64,000 nucleotides of DNA from Comamonas sp. KCTC 72670. GTDB taxonomy: Bacteria > Myxococcota > Myxococcia > Myxococcales > Myxococcaceae. Under the pieces are notes generated by a model. The model saw only the letters and a program-made list of their open reading frames with translations. It was not told where the DNA came from and searched no databases. The number at the start of each line of letters is the position of its first letter. Within the stretch, counting starts at the first letter, position 1. Shown here piece after piece: positions 47,080 to 57,364 of this stretch. Both the position numbers and the translations under genes were made by a program. The stretch is from contig BNCN01000002.1 in the NCBI GenBank assembly GCA_014656495.1, positions 434,001 to 498,000 of the forward strand. The letters run 5' to 3'.

Positions 47080-48852
47080 TCAATCCTGCCCCAGGGCGGC
47101 GCCCTCGTTGCGGGGATCGCTCGCGGAGTAGCGCAGCCCCGTCTTCGGGTCGCTGTAGACGGCCTCCGCGTCGCCCCATTGCTCCACGCGGCGGACCTTG
47201 TGGCCCTTGGCCTCCAGCACGGACAGCGTCGCCGGTTCCAGGCCCCACCGGTCCACCCACAGCTCGTCGGGCAGGTACTGGTGGTGGAGGCGGCCCTCGT
47301 TCACCGCGCGCGCCACGTCCATGCCGTGGTCCACCACGTTGCTGATGACCTGGATGACGGTGGTGGGGATGGTGGAGCCGCCCGGGCTGCCCACCGCCAG
47401 CATGACGCGCTTCGGGTCGTCCTTGGCGAACACCAGCGTGGGCGACATGGAGGACAGCGGCACCTTGCCCGGGGCAATCGCGTTGGGCTCGCCCGTCACC
47501 AGGCCGTAGGCGTTGGGCACGCCGGGCTGCGCGGCGAAGTCGTCCATCTCGTCGTTGAGCAGCACGCCGGTGCCCTTGGCCACCACGCACGAGCCGAAGC
47601 CGTAGTTCACCGTGGTCGTCATCGCCACCGCGTTGCCGTCCTTGTCGATGACGGAGATGTGCGTGGTGTTCTTCTTCTCCGGCTCGGGCGTCAGGACGGA
47701 GGGCTCGTCCGTCAGCGTGGAGCCTCGGACACCTTCCTTCGGCGCCAGCAGGGACGCGCTGGGCGTGGCCTTCTTCGGGTCGATGGAGCCCGCGAGGTCC
47801 GCCACGTGGCCCGCGGACACCAGCCGCGCCAGGGGCACGTCCACGAAGTCCGGGTCCCCCAGGTACTTGGCCCGGTCCACGTACGCGCGGCGCACGGCCT
47901 CCGCGTAGAGGTGCAGCGCCTCCGCGTCCCGGAAGCCGAAGCCCTGGGGGCGAAGCTGCTCCATCGCCGTCAGGACCTGGATGACGGCCACGCCGCCCGC
48001 GCTCGGCGGCGGCATGGTGAGGATGCGGTGGCCCCGGTACGTGCCCTCCAGCGGGGTGGCGTTGCGTGTCTTGTACGCGGCGAGGTCCTCCTGCGTGAGC
48101 ACGCCGCCGCCCGCCTTCACCGTGGTTGCGATGGCCTTCGCCACCGGCCCCGCATAGAAGGCCTTGGCGCCGCCCTTCGAGATGGCGGTCAGCGTCTTCG
48201 CCAGGTCGGGCTGGCGCAGCACGTGGCCCACCGGGGGCGCCTCCCACTGGCCCTGCGCGTTCTTCACCAGGAACACCCGCGCGGCCTCCGCGTCGCGGCT
48301 CAGGCACGCCAGCCGGCCCTCCGCCATGGCGCGGTAGCGGGGCGTCACCCACAGGCCCTTCCTCGCCGCCGCGATGGCCGGCGCCAGCACCACCGCGGGC
48401 TTGAGCTTGCCGTGGGCCTTGAGCAGCTCCAGGTAGCCCGCCACGGCGCCCGGCACCGCCACGCTCAGCGCGCCGTCCGTGGACAGGCCCGGTACCACCT
48501 GTCCGTCCTTCACGTACATGTCGCGCGTGGCCGCCGCGGGCGCCACCTCGCGGAAGTCCAGCACCTGCGTGGCGCCGCGCTTCCCGTCGTGCACCAGCGC
48601 GAAGCCGCCGCCGCCAATGCCGGAGTGGTAGGGGCCCACCACCGCCGCGACGAAGGCCGCCGCCACCGCCGCGTCCGTGGCGTTGCCGCCCTTCTCCAGC
48701 ATCTCCAGCGCCGCGGCGCTGGCCTGGGGGTACGCCGTGGCCACCGCGCCACCCCGGTACGGCCGCGCCGCCTGCGCCGCGCCGGCCACCAGCAACGCCG
48801 CCACCACCAGCCCGCGCCACGTCGCCGCACTGCGGAAGCTCGTCTCCTTCAC
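47080..48852 (-). CDS. ggt: Gamma-glutamyltransferase
   Basis: 590 residues. GTG start with GGAGGG upstream and a signal peptide (SAATWRGLVVAALLVAGAAQAA). The proenzyme self-cleaves before Thr-396 in NTTHISVID, giving large and small subunits; this Thr is the nucleophile. Also present: GGNATDAAVAAAFV, HSGIGGGGFALVHDG, LNDEMDDF, SSMSPTLVFA, GSPGGSTIPTTVIQVI and LHHQYLPDE. It acts in the periplasm on glutathione and other gamma-glutamyl compounds. Downstream TatD-type gene is 3 bases away. Confidence 0.96.
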   Translation of the reverse strand: MKETSFRSAATWRGLVVAALLVAGAAQAARPYRGGAVATAYPQASAAALEMLEKGGNATDAAVAAAFVAAVVGPYHSGIGGGGFALVHDGKRGATQVLDFREVAPAAATRDMYVKDGQVVPGLSTDGALSVAVPGAVAGYLELLKAHGKLKPAVVLAPAIAAARKGLWVTPRYRAMAEGRLACLSRDAEAARVFLVKNAQGQWEAPPVGHVLRQPDLAKTLTAISKGGAKAFYAGPVAKAIATTVKAGGGVLTQEDLAAYKTRNATPLEGTYRGHRILTMPPPSAGGVAVIQVLTAMEQLRPQGFGFRDAEALHLYAEAVRRAYVDRAKYLGDPDFVDVPLARLVSAGHVADLAGSIDPKKATPSASLLAPKEGVRGSTLTDEPSVLTPEPEKKNTTHISVIDKDGNAVAMTTTVNYGFGSCVVAKGTGVLLNDEMDDFAAQPGVPNAYGLVTGEPNAIAPGKVPLSSMSPTLVFAKDDPKRVMLAVGSPGGSTIPTTVIQVISNVVDHGMDVARAVNEGRLHHQYLPDELWVDRWGLEPATLSVLEAKGHKVRRVEQWGDAEAVYSDPKTGLRYSASDPRNEGAALGQD

Positions 48853-49102
48853 GGGTTCAGCCCTCCTCGCATGCTCGGAACAGTCCATCGCTGGCTTTCG
48901 TCCTGGGTGATGTGTTACCCGGGCGACAAAAGCCTACCCTCCAGTCCAGCGACTGAAGGGGACCAGACGGACTACATGTGTCCCGGTATGCACGAAGCGT
49001 ATTGCCGGGACCAGGGTTTCAACTGGACGACATTTTTCTTCTTGGATTGTTCCCGTTCGGCGTGCATCCTGGTCCCATCATGAATCGCGTTCGGGGGAGC
49101 GT
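48853..49102. promoter_or_regulatory. Intergenic region upstream of glmU with repeated GGGACCAG
   Basis: The motif GGGACCAG occurs at 48959-48966 and 49007-49014 and its inverse CTGGTCCC at 49069-49076, so the second and third copies form a 9-bp inverted repeat (49007-49015 / 49068-49076) with a ~52-nt spacer. The role is unknown; it could be an operator for the ggt operon or for the small gene that follows. Confidence 0.35.
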
Positions 49103-49309
49103 ATGAGCACGCCAGCCATGCCCGAGAAAAAGACGTCACCTGGCGCCGCGCCCACCGCGGCCGAGGTCACGGTCTTCTTGAAGCCCAGCTTTGGCATCAC
49201 GGTTCAACGCAACACCCTGTGCGTCTCGGTCAGTGCCAGGGCACGGCCGGTGGACACGACTCCGCCTTCTGATCCGCGCGCGGTTGACGACTCGATTCCC
49301 TGTCCCTAA
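49103..49309 (+). CDS. Possible small protein upstream of glmU
   Basis: 68 residues ([26 protein letters not shown]...). GGGGGAG is placed 4 bases before the ATG, the best evidence for translation. No signal, helix or motif. It ends 11 bases before glmU. It may be a genuine small protein or a chance frame in GC-rich DNA. Confidence 0.35.
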   Translation: MSTPAMPEKKTSPGAAPTAAEVTVFLKPSFGITVQRNTLCVSVSARARPVDTTPPSDPRAVDDSIPCP

Positions 49310-49312
49310 TTC
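49284..49312 (+). promoter_or_regulatory. Candidate glmU promoter, near-leaderless
   Basis: TTGACG (49284-49289) is 17 bases from TAATTC (49307-49312). If used, transcription would start about 49319, two bases before the glmU ATG. This would explain why glmU has no ribosome-binding site. The -10 match is poor. Confidence 0.3.
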
Positions 49313-49320
49313 TCCGCCGC

Positions 49321-50721
49321 ATGAGCGTTCTGGCGGCGGTGGTGCTGTGCGCGGGCAAGGGCACGCGGATGAAGTCGGAGAAGGCGAAGGTCCTTCACCC
49401 CATCCTCGGCCGGCCCCTTTGCGCGTATCCCCTCAAGCGGGCCCTTGAACTGGGCGCGACGTCGGTGGTCCCCGTGGTGGGCCACCAGGCGGAGGCGGTG
49501 GAGAAGTCGGTTCGCGCCCTGTTTCCGGACGCGCCCCTGCGCTTCGCGCTCCAGCGCGAGCAGCGCGGCACGGCGGACGCGGTGCGCTCCGCCGAGGAGG
49601 CCCTGAAGGGGTACTCCGGGCGGGTCCTCATCCTCTACGGCGACGTGCCGCTGCTGCGCCGCGAGACGCTGGAGGCGCTGCTGGCCGCGCACGACCAGGC
49701 GGGCGGCAAGCTGGCCATGGTGGCCACCACCCTGGAGGACCCCACGGGCTACGGCCGCGTCATCCGCGAGGGTGGCAAGGTGACGCGCATCGTGGAGCAC
49801 AAGGACTGCACCCCGGAGCAGCGCGCGGTGCGCGAGTGCAACGCGGGCATCTACTCGGTGGACGCGGACTTCCTCTGGAAGGCGCTGGCGGAGATCAAGC
49901 CGCAGAACGCCCAGGGCGAGTACTACCTCACGGACCTGGTGGAGATGGCCGCGAAGCTGGGCCCGGTGGGCTCGGTGGACGCGGACGCCACGGAGACGGC
50001 CGGCGTGAATGACCGGGTGGAGCTGGCGGCCCGCGCGCGCGTGCTCCAGCAGCGCATCAACGAGGCGCACATGCGCGCCGGTGTCACGCTGCTGGACCCC
50101 GCCACCACGTACATCGAGGAGGGCGTCACCGTCGGCTCCGACACGGAGGTGGGCCCCAGCGTCACGCTGGCCGCCGGCACCGTGGTGGGCAAGGGCTGCT
50201 CCATTGGCCAGGGCAGCGTGCTGCACGCCTCCACCGTGGCGGACGGCACCGTCATCAAGCCCTACTCCGTGCTGGAAGAGGCCCGGGTGGGGGAGCGCAA
50301 CGTCATTGGCCCCTTCTCGCGGCTGCGGCCCGGAACGGAGCTGGCCGAGGACGTGCATCTGGGCAACTTCGTGGAGACGAAGAAGGCTCGCATCGGAAAA
50401 GGTTCGAAGGCCAACCACCTCACCTACCTGGGTGATGCTGTCATTGGTTCAGGGTGCAACGTGGGGGCGGGCACCATCACCTGTAACTATGACGGGGTGA
50501 ACAAGCACGTCACCGAGCTGGGTGACGGCGTGTTCATTGGTTCCGACACGCAGTTGGTCGCGCCCGTGAAGGTGGGCGACGGCTCGTATGTCGGCGCGGG
50601 CACCACGGTGACGAAAAATGTGCCTCCCGGGAGCCTCGCTGTGTCCCGTACGCCACAGGTGACCAAGGAAGGTTGGGTGGCCACCAAGAAGGCGCGGCAG
50701 GCGAAGGCACGGGCTGGCTAG
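49321..50721 (+). CDS. glmU: Bifunctional GlmU (GlcN-1-P acetyltransferase / GlcNAc-1-P uridyltransferase)
   Basis: 466 residues. It makes UDP-N-acetylglucosamine for peptidoglycan and LPS. N-terminal uridyltransferase with [52 protein letters not shown]-terminal left-handed beta-helix acetyltransferase from about 250 (hexapeptides such as [59 protein letters not shown]). No ribosome site precedes the ATG. Followed by glmS 107 bases on, so both pathway ends lie together. Confidence 0.97.
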   Translation: MSVLAAVVLCAGKGTRMKSEKAKVLHPILGRPLCAYPLKRALELGATSVVPVVGHQAEAVEKSVRALFPDAPLRFALQREQRGTADAVRSAEEALKGYSGRVLILYGDVPLLRRETLEALLAAHDQAGGKLAMVATTLEDPTGYGRVIREGGKVTRIVEHKDCTPEQRAVRECNAGIYSVDADFLWKALAEIKPQNAQGEYYLTDLVEMAAKLGPVGSVDADATETAGVNDRVELAARARVLQQRINEAHMRAGVTLLDPATTYIEEGVTVGSDTEVGPSVTLAAGTVVGKGCSIGQGSVLHASTVADGTVIKPYSVLEEARVGERNVIGPFSRLRPGTELAEDVHLGNFVETKKARIGKGSKANHLTYLGDAVIGSGCNVGAGTITCNYDGVNKHVTELGDGVFIGSDTQLVAPVKVGDGSYVGAGTTVTKNVPPGSLAVSRTPQVTKEGWVATKKARQAKARAG

Positions 50722-50828
50722 GCGGCGCGGCTCTTGCTTGGGAACCAGGCAGAGCGCTGCACGGCAGGGATGTAGGGGAATCCCGCGGATTGCTCCGGCG
50801 GGCGTGGGCGTGAGAGAGAGGTGCAACT

Positions 50829-52664
<1,836 letters not shown>

Positions 52665-52697
52665 CCGCCGTCTGTCTTTCGGTGTGAGGCATCAGAG

Positions 52698-52726
52698 GCC
52701 CGGGCTCCCTTCAGGGGGGCTCGGGC
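52698..52726 (+). terminator. Terminator after glmS
   Basis: GCCCGGGCTCCC pairs with GGGGGCTCGGGC (two wobble pairs) around a 5-nt loop, 34 bases after the glmS stop; followed by TTCGTCGTT. Confidence 0.6.
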
Positions 52727-52815
52727 TTCGTCGTTGGGGGCTCCCGTTGGCCGGTGGATGTTGCGGGGGCGTCTGGCTTTGAACCCACCCTGGGGGCGTG
52801 GCTACAGTTTCCGCC

Positions 52816-53610
52816 ATGCCCGACGCGCCGCGCATCCAGCCGCCTTCGCCGCGGACCCTCGAGGGGGAGGACGCTGCGCCGCGCACGGACGTCTCGCCCT
52901 GGATGCCGCCGGACGACGACGCGCCCACGCTGCCGCCCACCGGGGGCCTGGCGCGGCGGCGGGGGAAGCCCACGCCCCACCTGGATTTGCCGCTGCCGGT
53001 GCTGGTGCTCATCGAGCAGGCCCGGGGCGCCGACGTGGCGCTCCGGCCCGGGGTGGCCGAGCGGCTGAACCTCCAGCTGGCCCGGATGGCCCAGTCTGGC
53101 GGGGACCGGCTGGTGGCGGACACCTTCTTGCGGCTGCTGGAGAGCGGGCGGCTCTCCGGGCTGGTGGATTCCCAGGGGCGCTCCTGCCGCGCGGCGGCGG
53201 TGGAGGCCCTCCTGTCGCTGGGCTTCCCCTATGCCCTGGAGGTCCGGCCCGAGGACCTGGAGCACCAGCGCGCCAACGTGCTGGCGCAGCAGAAGAAGGG
53301 GCAGGTAAGGCCCTATGCGTCCCTGGCGGTGGCGGTGGGAGGTTTGTGGGTGCAGTGGCTGTATGAAGCCCTCCGTCCTTCCAAGGACGCTGGCCTGCTC
53401 ACCTCGCAGGTGGGTTTGATGCTGTTGGCCATGGCCGCCTTGTGGCTTGCTCCGCCCCGGACGCCCGTGTACCGCGTGGGCATGCTGCTCCTGGCCCTGG
53501 TCTCCCTCGTCGGGGTGGCCTTGCCGCTGCTGGCGGGGGCGCCCCTGGGGGTGTGGGCGGGGGTGGCGGGCCTGGTGGCCGCCTTCCTGGCTGCCCTCCG
53601 CGAGGGCTGA
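52816..53610 (+). CDS. Membrane protein with C-terminal TM cluster
   Basis: 264 residues from the ATG at 52816. The first ~45 residues are Pro/Asp-rich and disordered, 50-170 form a soluble helical domain (LDLPLPVLVLIEQARGADVALRPGVAERLN, VADTFLRLLESGRLSGLV, AAVEALLSLGFPYALEV), then three or four hydrophobic helices at about 170-260 (ASLAVAVGGLWVQWLYEAL, GLMLLAMAALWLA, VGMLLLALVSLVGVALPLLAG, GVWAGVAGLVAAFLAAL). No family recognised. It lies just before recA but a promoter with DNA-damage motifs separates them. Confidence 0.78.
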   Translation: MPDAPRIQPPSPRTLEGEDAAPRTDVSPWMPPDDDAPTLPPTGGLARRRGKPTPHLDLPLPVLVLIEQARGADVALRPGVAERLNLQLARMAQSGGDRLVADTFLRLLESGRLSGLVDSQGRSCRAAAVEALLSLGFPYALEVRPEDLEHQRANVLAQQKKGQVRPYASLAVAVGGLWVQWLYEALRPSKDAGLLTSQVGLMLLAMAALWLAPPRTPVYRVGMLLLALVSLVGVALPLLAGAPLGVWAGVAGLVAAFLAALREG

Positions 53611-53630
53611 CCCCGCAGGATGCAGCACGG

Positions 53631-53653
53631 ATGTCAGAGGGGTGGACTAGGGT
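53631..53653 (+). promoter_or_regulatory. RecA-NDp-like (PafBC-type) promoter element of recA
   Basis: ATGTCAGAG at 53631-53639, 8 bases, then TAGGGT at 53648-53653. The published actinobacterial LexA-independent damage promoter, as I recall it, is tTGTCRgtg-N8-TAnnnT. Every strongly conserved position matches, including the 8-base spacer; the two misses are at weakly conserved positions. Predicted start of transcription is near 53660, 64 bases before the recA ATG. Confidence 0.55.
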
Positions 53654-53667
53654 CTACCCATCGCGTA

Positions 53668-53684
53668 CTAAAAGCGCGTTCAGG
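53668..53684 (+). promoter_or_regulatory. LexA box upstream of recA
   Basis: CTAAAAGCGCGTTCAGG matches the M. xanthus LexA-binding consensus as I recall it (CTRHAMRYBYGTTCAGS) at 17 of 17 positions. It lies 15 bases downstream of the -10-like TAGGGT, overlapping the predicted early transcribed region, where a repressor would block RNA polymerase. Confidence 0.8.
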
Positions 53685-53723
53685 TGAGCCGGGGTGGCTC
53701 GCCAATACAAGGAGCTACGAGCA

Positions 53724-54815
53724 ATGGCCGTGAATCAGGAGAAGGAAAAGGCGATCGAACTGGCGATGTCCGCGGTGGAGCGCCAGTTCGGCAAGGGGTC
53801 CATCATGCGGCTCGGCAACGACGAGCCGCTGATGCGCGACGTTCAGGCCATCCCGACGGGCTCCATCTCGCTGGACATCGCCCTGGGCGTGGGTGGCGTG
53901 CCCAAGGGCCGCATCATCGAAATCTTCGGGCCGGAGTCGTCCGGTAAGACGACGCTGTGTCTCCACATCGTCGCGGAGGCGCAGAAGCGCGGCGGCATCT
54001 GCGGCTACGTGGACGCGGAGCACGCGCTGGACGTGGGCTACGCGCGCAAGCTGGGCGTGCGCACCGATGACCTGCTGCTGAGCCAGCCGGACACTGGTGA
54101 GCAGGCGCTGGAGATCGCGGAGATGCTGGTGCGCTCGGGCGCCATCGACGTGCTGGTGGTGGACTCGGTGGCCGCGCTCGTGCCGAAGGCGGAGCTCGAG
54201 GGTGAGATGGGCGACGCGCACATGGGTGTGCAGGCCCGCCTCATGAGCCAGGCCTTGCGCAAGCTGACGGGCACCATCTCCAAGAGCCAGACGTGCGTCA
54301 TCTTCATCAACCAGATCCGCATGAAGATTGGCGTGATGTTCGGCAACCCGGAGACGACGACGGGCGGTAACGCGCTGAAGTTCTACGCGTCGCAGCGCCT
54401 GGACATCCGCCGCATCGGCGCCATCAAGAATGGCGACAACGTGGTGGGCAGCCGCACCCGCGTGAAGGTGGTGAAGAACAAGGTCGCGCCCCCGTTCAAG
54501 GAAGTCGAGTTCGACATCATGTACGGCACGGGCATCTCCCGTGAGGGTGACCTCATCGACCTCGCCTCCAACGAGAACATCGTGGAGAAGAGCGGCAGCT
54601 GGTTCTCCTTCAACGGAGAGCGCATCGGCCAGGGCCGGGAGAACGTGAAGGACTACCTGCGCGAGCACCCGGACGTGATGAAGGACATCGAAGGCCGCGT
54701 GCTGGAGAAGTACGGCATCGCCAAGGGCCCGGGCGGCGCGCCGGCCGCCGCGGCGGAAGAGGCGCCCGCCGAAGGGGGCAGCGAGAAGCGCGGCCGCGTG
54801 AAGGCCGTGAAGTAG
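53724..54815 (+). CDS. recA: Recombinase RecA (probably the damage-inducible RecA2 type)
   Basis: 363 residues from the ATG at 53724 with AAGGAG upstream. RecA forms filaments on single-stranded DNA, promotes strand exchange and stimulates LexA cleavage. Walker [10 protein letters not shown] (69-77), catalytic-region [10 protein letters not shown]1/L2 region with [21 protein letters not shown] and [20 protein letters not shown], Walker [11 protein letters not shown]; acidic Ala-rich C-tail. Myxococcus xanthus has two recA genes; the LexA box here matches recA2, the inducible one. Two damage-related promoter elements precede it and two hairpins follow it. Confidence 0.97.
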   Translation: MAVNQEKEKAIELAMSAVERQFGKGSIMRLGNDEPLMRDVQAIPTGSISLDIALGVGGVPKGRIIEIFGPESSGKTTLCLHIVAEAQKRGGICGYVDAEHALDVGYARKLGVRTDDLLLSQPDTGEQALEIAEMLVRSGAIDVLVVDSVAALVPKAELEGEMGDAHMGVQARLMSQALRKLTGTISKSQTCVIFINQIRMKIGVMFGNPETTTGGNALKFYASQRLDIRRIGAIKNGDNVVGSRTRVKVVKNKVAPPFKEVEFDIMYGTGISREGDLIDLASNENIVEKSGSWFSFNGERIGQGRENVKDYLREHPDVMKDIEGRVLEKYGIAKGPGGAPAAAAEEAPAEGGSEKRGRVKAVK

Positions 54816-54822
54816 CGCGCCC

Positions 54823-54848
54823 GCTGAACCGGTGTTTCCCGGTTCAGC
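54823..54848 (+). terminator. First hairpin after recA
   Basis: A perfect 10-bp stem (GCTGAACCGG / CCGGTTCAGC) with a 6-nt loop starts 8 bases after the recA stop. Confidence 0.6.
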
Positions 54849-54861
54849 GCGAGAAGTCAGA

Positions 54862-54893
54862 GGGCCGTCCGCCGCGAGGTGGACGGCCCTTTT
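54862..54893 (+). terminator. Intrinsic terminator of recA with U-tract
   Basis: GGGCCGTCCGCC pairs with GGTGGACGGCCC (one wobble) around a GCGA loop and is followed by TTTT, about 45 bases after the recA stop. Confidence 0.85.
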
Positions 54894-55048
54894 GCTTGGG
54901 GTCCGTTGTCGGCTCCGGGCTTTCCGTACCGGGCGTGGGTGACACGGCGCGTTGTCATTTCATTCCGTGGGGATGTTTCCTGCTGAGCGGAAGGGCGCTC
55001 TAGACTCGCGGTCCTGTTTCCTTAACCCGCGCAACCCGGAGTGCCGCC

Positions 55049-57202
55049 TTGTTCGACCGATTCAAACGCCGCAGTTTCCTCCAGGCCGTCGTCGCCGTTG
55101 CCGCGACCACGGCGTTCGGATGTTCCGACGACGAGACGTCCTCGGATGCTGGCGAGAAGTACTTCCCGCAGTCGGTGTGCTCGGGGGATCCGCGTCCGGA
55201 CAGCGTGGTGCTCTGGGTGCGCGCGGTGGACCCGGACAACGCGGGCGCGAACACGTCGGTGCGGCTGGAGGTGTCCACCAGCGAGTCGTTCAGCAGCCTG
55301 GTGCTGGACCAGACCTTCACCGCGCAGGCGAGCTTCGACCATGCGCTGAAGGTGAAGGTCACCAACCTGTCGGCGCGCACGACGTACTACTACCGCTTCA
55401 GCATCGACAAGGCGGGGCAGCGCTTCACCTCGGCGACGGGCCGCACGCGCACCGCGCCGAACGCCAACGACGACGTGCCGGTGAAGTTCGTCTTCGCCAG
55501 CTGCCAGGACTACATTGGCCGCTACTTCAACGCGTGGCAGCGCCTGCTGCAACTCGACGAGGACCTCGACTTCGTCGTGTTCCTGGGTGACTACATCTAC
55601 GAGACGACGGGCGACGCGTCCTTCCAGTCCGTGGATGGCCGTGGCGTCGTGTTCAGCGAGCCGGAGAAGGCGCTGCGTCAGGGCACGGGCCTGACGGCGT
55701 TCTACGCGGCCAACTCGCTGTCCAACTACCGCGACCTCTACAAGAACCTGCGCACGGACAAGCTGATTCAGCGCGTGCACGAGCGCTACGCGTTCATCGT
55801 CACGTGGGACGACCACGAGTTCTCCGACGACTGCTGGGGCGACGTCGCGACGTACACGGACGAGCGCGTCGACGAGAAGCAGACGGAGCGCCGCCGCAAC
55901 GCCGAGCAGGCCTTCTTCGAGTACATCCCCATGGACCACGGCGCCAGCGGCGCGGGCGCCATCGACATCAACGCGGTGGTGAACCAGCCCACGCGCATCT
56001 ACCGGGACTTCGAGTACGGCCGGAACCTGAAGCTGCTGGTGACGGACACGCGCACCTATCGCCCCGACCACCTCATCCCCGAGGACGGGTACCCGGGCAC
56101 GGTGGCGGTGCCGGCGGAGCAGCTGGCGCTCGTGCTGCCGTCGCTGCCCGCGCCCGTCCAGGCGCAGCTGCAGTCGGACATGTTCGCCTACGTGGACATC
56201 GATGTTCCGGCGCTCGCGCCGTACAAGCAGATCCTGATGGCCGTGTACGTGCAGCAGGCGGTCGCCGCGGGCCTGTCGCAGGAGGACGCGGGCGCGAGGG
56301 CCGCGCAGTGGGTGTCGGGCAACCTGGCGCTGCTCTATGTGAATCAGGTGGTGGCCGCGGTGAACCAGCAGCGCGTGGCCGCGGGCGAGTCGGCCATCCC
56401 GGCCATCCCCGCCGCGGGCGCGTCGCGCGGTCTGGCCTACGCGCACATGGGCAAGACGGGCCTGTTCGGCATGCAGGGCTCGCGCTACGTCGTGGTGAAG
56501 CCCATCTTCGACCTGTTCGCGGCCATCAAGTACATGGGCTCGCAGGGCGCGTCCGAGAACATCTTCGGCACCGAGCAGGAGGCCTGGCTGCGCCAGGCGA
56601 TGACGGAGTCCACCAGCGCGTGGAACATCGTCGTCTCCTCCATCTCGCTCACGTCCATGGTGTTCCAGCTGAGCGACAAGCTGGACGTCCCGGACCTCAC
56701 GCTGCGCCAGGACTTCTACTTCAACGTGGACCAGTGGGACGGCTTCCCCACGAAGAAGCAGGAGTTCTTGAAGTTCCTGCGTGACAACCAGGTGCGCAAC
56801 CCGCTGTTCATCTCGGGTGACATCCACGCGTCCTTCACGTCCGTGGAGTCCGGCATCCCCGCGCTGACGGCGCCGGGCATCTCCTCTGGCTCCATCAAGG
56901 AGCTGGCGGGCCTGGCCGTCATCGGCGCCGGCTTCTCGTCGGGCAGCACGGTGTACAAGCACATCGTGACGAACCTGAACGAGTCCCTGGCGGAGGGTAA
57001 CCCCGGCATCTCCTTCGTCGAGGGTGACGCGCACGGCTTCGTGGTGCTGGAGGTCAACGGCACCGAGGCCAAGGCCGCCTTCCACCTCATCCCGAGCACG
57101 GAGATCGCCAAGGACTACTCGCTGCGTCAGGACAGCGAGCTGACGGCGCAGTTCAAGCGCTTCAACTACGTCGTCCGCGACGGCGTCATCACCGCCGCCT
57201 GA
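55049..57202 (+). CDS. phoD: PhoD-like alkaline phosphatase/phosphodiesterase, Tat-exported
   Basis: 717 residues, TTG start with GGAG upstream. Twin-arginine signal (KRRSFLQAVVAVAATTAFGC) plus a cysteine that could be a lipobox. N-terminal fibronectin-like PhoD_N domain (VLWVRAVDPDN, LSARTTYYYRFSIDKAGQRF), then the metallophosphatase domain: FASCQDY, VFLGDYIYET, VTWDDHEFSDDCWG and late FISGDIHASFTSVE. These place it in the PhoD family, which releases phosphate from phosphomonoesters and diesters outside the inner membrane and usually needs Ca and Fe. A weak half Pho box (TTGTCAT) lies upstream but lacks its partner repeat. Confidence 0.92.
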   Translation: MFDRFKRRSFLQAVVAVAATTAFGCSDDETSSDAGEKYFPQSVCSGDPRPDSVVLWVRAVDPDNAGANTSVRLEVSTSESFSSLVLDQTFTAQASFDHALKVKVTNLSARTTYYYRFSIDKAGQRFTSATGRTRTAPNANDDVPVKFVFASCQDYIGRYFNAWQRLLQLDEDLDFVVFLGDYIYETTGDASFQSVDGRGVVFSEPEKALRQGTGLTAFYAANSLSNYRDLYKNLRTDKLIQRVHERYAFIVTWDDHEFSDDCWGDVATYTDERVDEKQTERRRNAEQAFFEYIPMDHGASGAGAIDINAVVNQPTRIYRDFEYGRNLKLLVTDTRTYRPDHLIPEDGYPGTVAVPAEQLALVLPSLPAPVQAQLQSDMFAYVDIDVPALAPYKQILMAVYVQQAVAAGLSQEDAGARAAQWVSGNLALLYVNQVVAAVNQQRVAAGESAIPAIPAAGASRGLAYAHMGKTGLFGMQGSRYVVVKPIFDLFAAIKYMGSQGASENIFGTEQEAWLRQAMTESTSAWNIVVSSISLTSMVFQLSDKLDVPDLTLRQDFYFNVDQWDGFPTKKQEFLKFLRDNQVRNPLFISGDIHASFTSVESGIPALTAPGISSGSIKELAGLAVIGAGFSSGSTVYKHIVTNLNESLAEGNPGISFVEGDAHGFVVLEVNGTEAKAAFHLIPSTEIAKDYSLRQDSELTAQFKRFNYVVRDGVITAA

Positions 57203-57212
57203 GACGCGCGAG

Positions 57213-57278
57213 CCTCACCGTCACGGTGAGGGGCGAGGGCCGCGCCGGGAGCCTGTCTGGGGCTCCGGGTGGCGGCCC
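57213..57278 (+). terminator. Double hairpin after phoD
   Basis: CCTCACCGT / ACGGTGAGG (57213-57231, 9 bp) is followed by a larger imperfect hairpin at 57237-57278 (GGGCCGCGCCGGGAGCC with GGCTCCGGGTGGCGGCCC). Together they should stop phoD transcription. Confidence 0.6.
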
Positions 57279-57364
57279 TCGGCCGTTTGGGGGCATGTGG
57301 GGGCACGGTGTAACGTTGAGGGCAGCATGTGCATCCACGTCCGCTCCAGCGAAGAGTCCACCGC

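Noticed and set aside
50722-50828. glmS ribozyme or riboswitch in the glmU-glmS gap
   Set aside because: Only 107 bases, no conserved ribozyme core or double pseudoknot pattern visible.
54823-54848. LexA-like match on the minus strand in the recA terminator
   Set aside because: 14 of 17 positions, located in a terminator stem downstream of the gene; taken as a chance match and used as a caution for other near-matches.
54945-54975. Pho box in front of phoD
   Set aside because: Only one TTGTCAT half-site is visible; the second repeat at the required 11-base spacing is absent.
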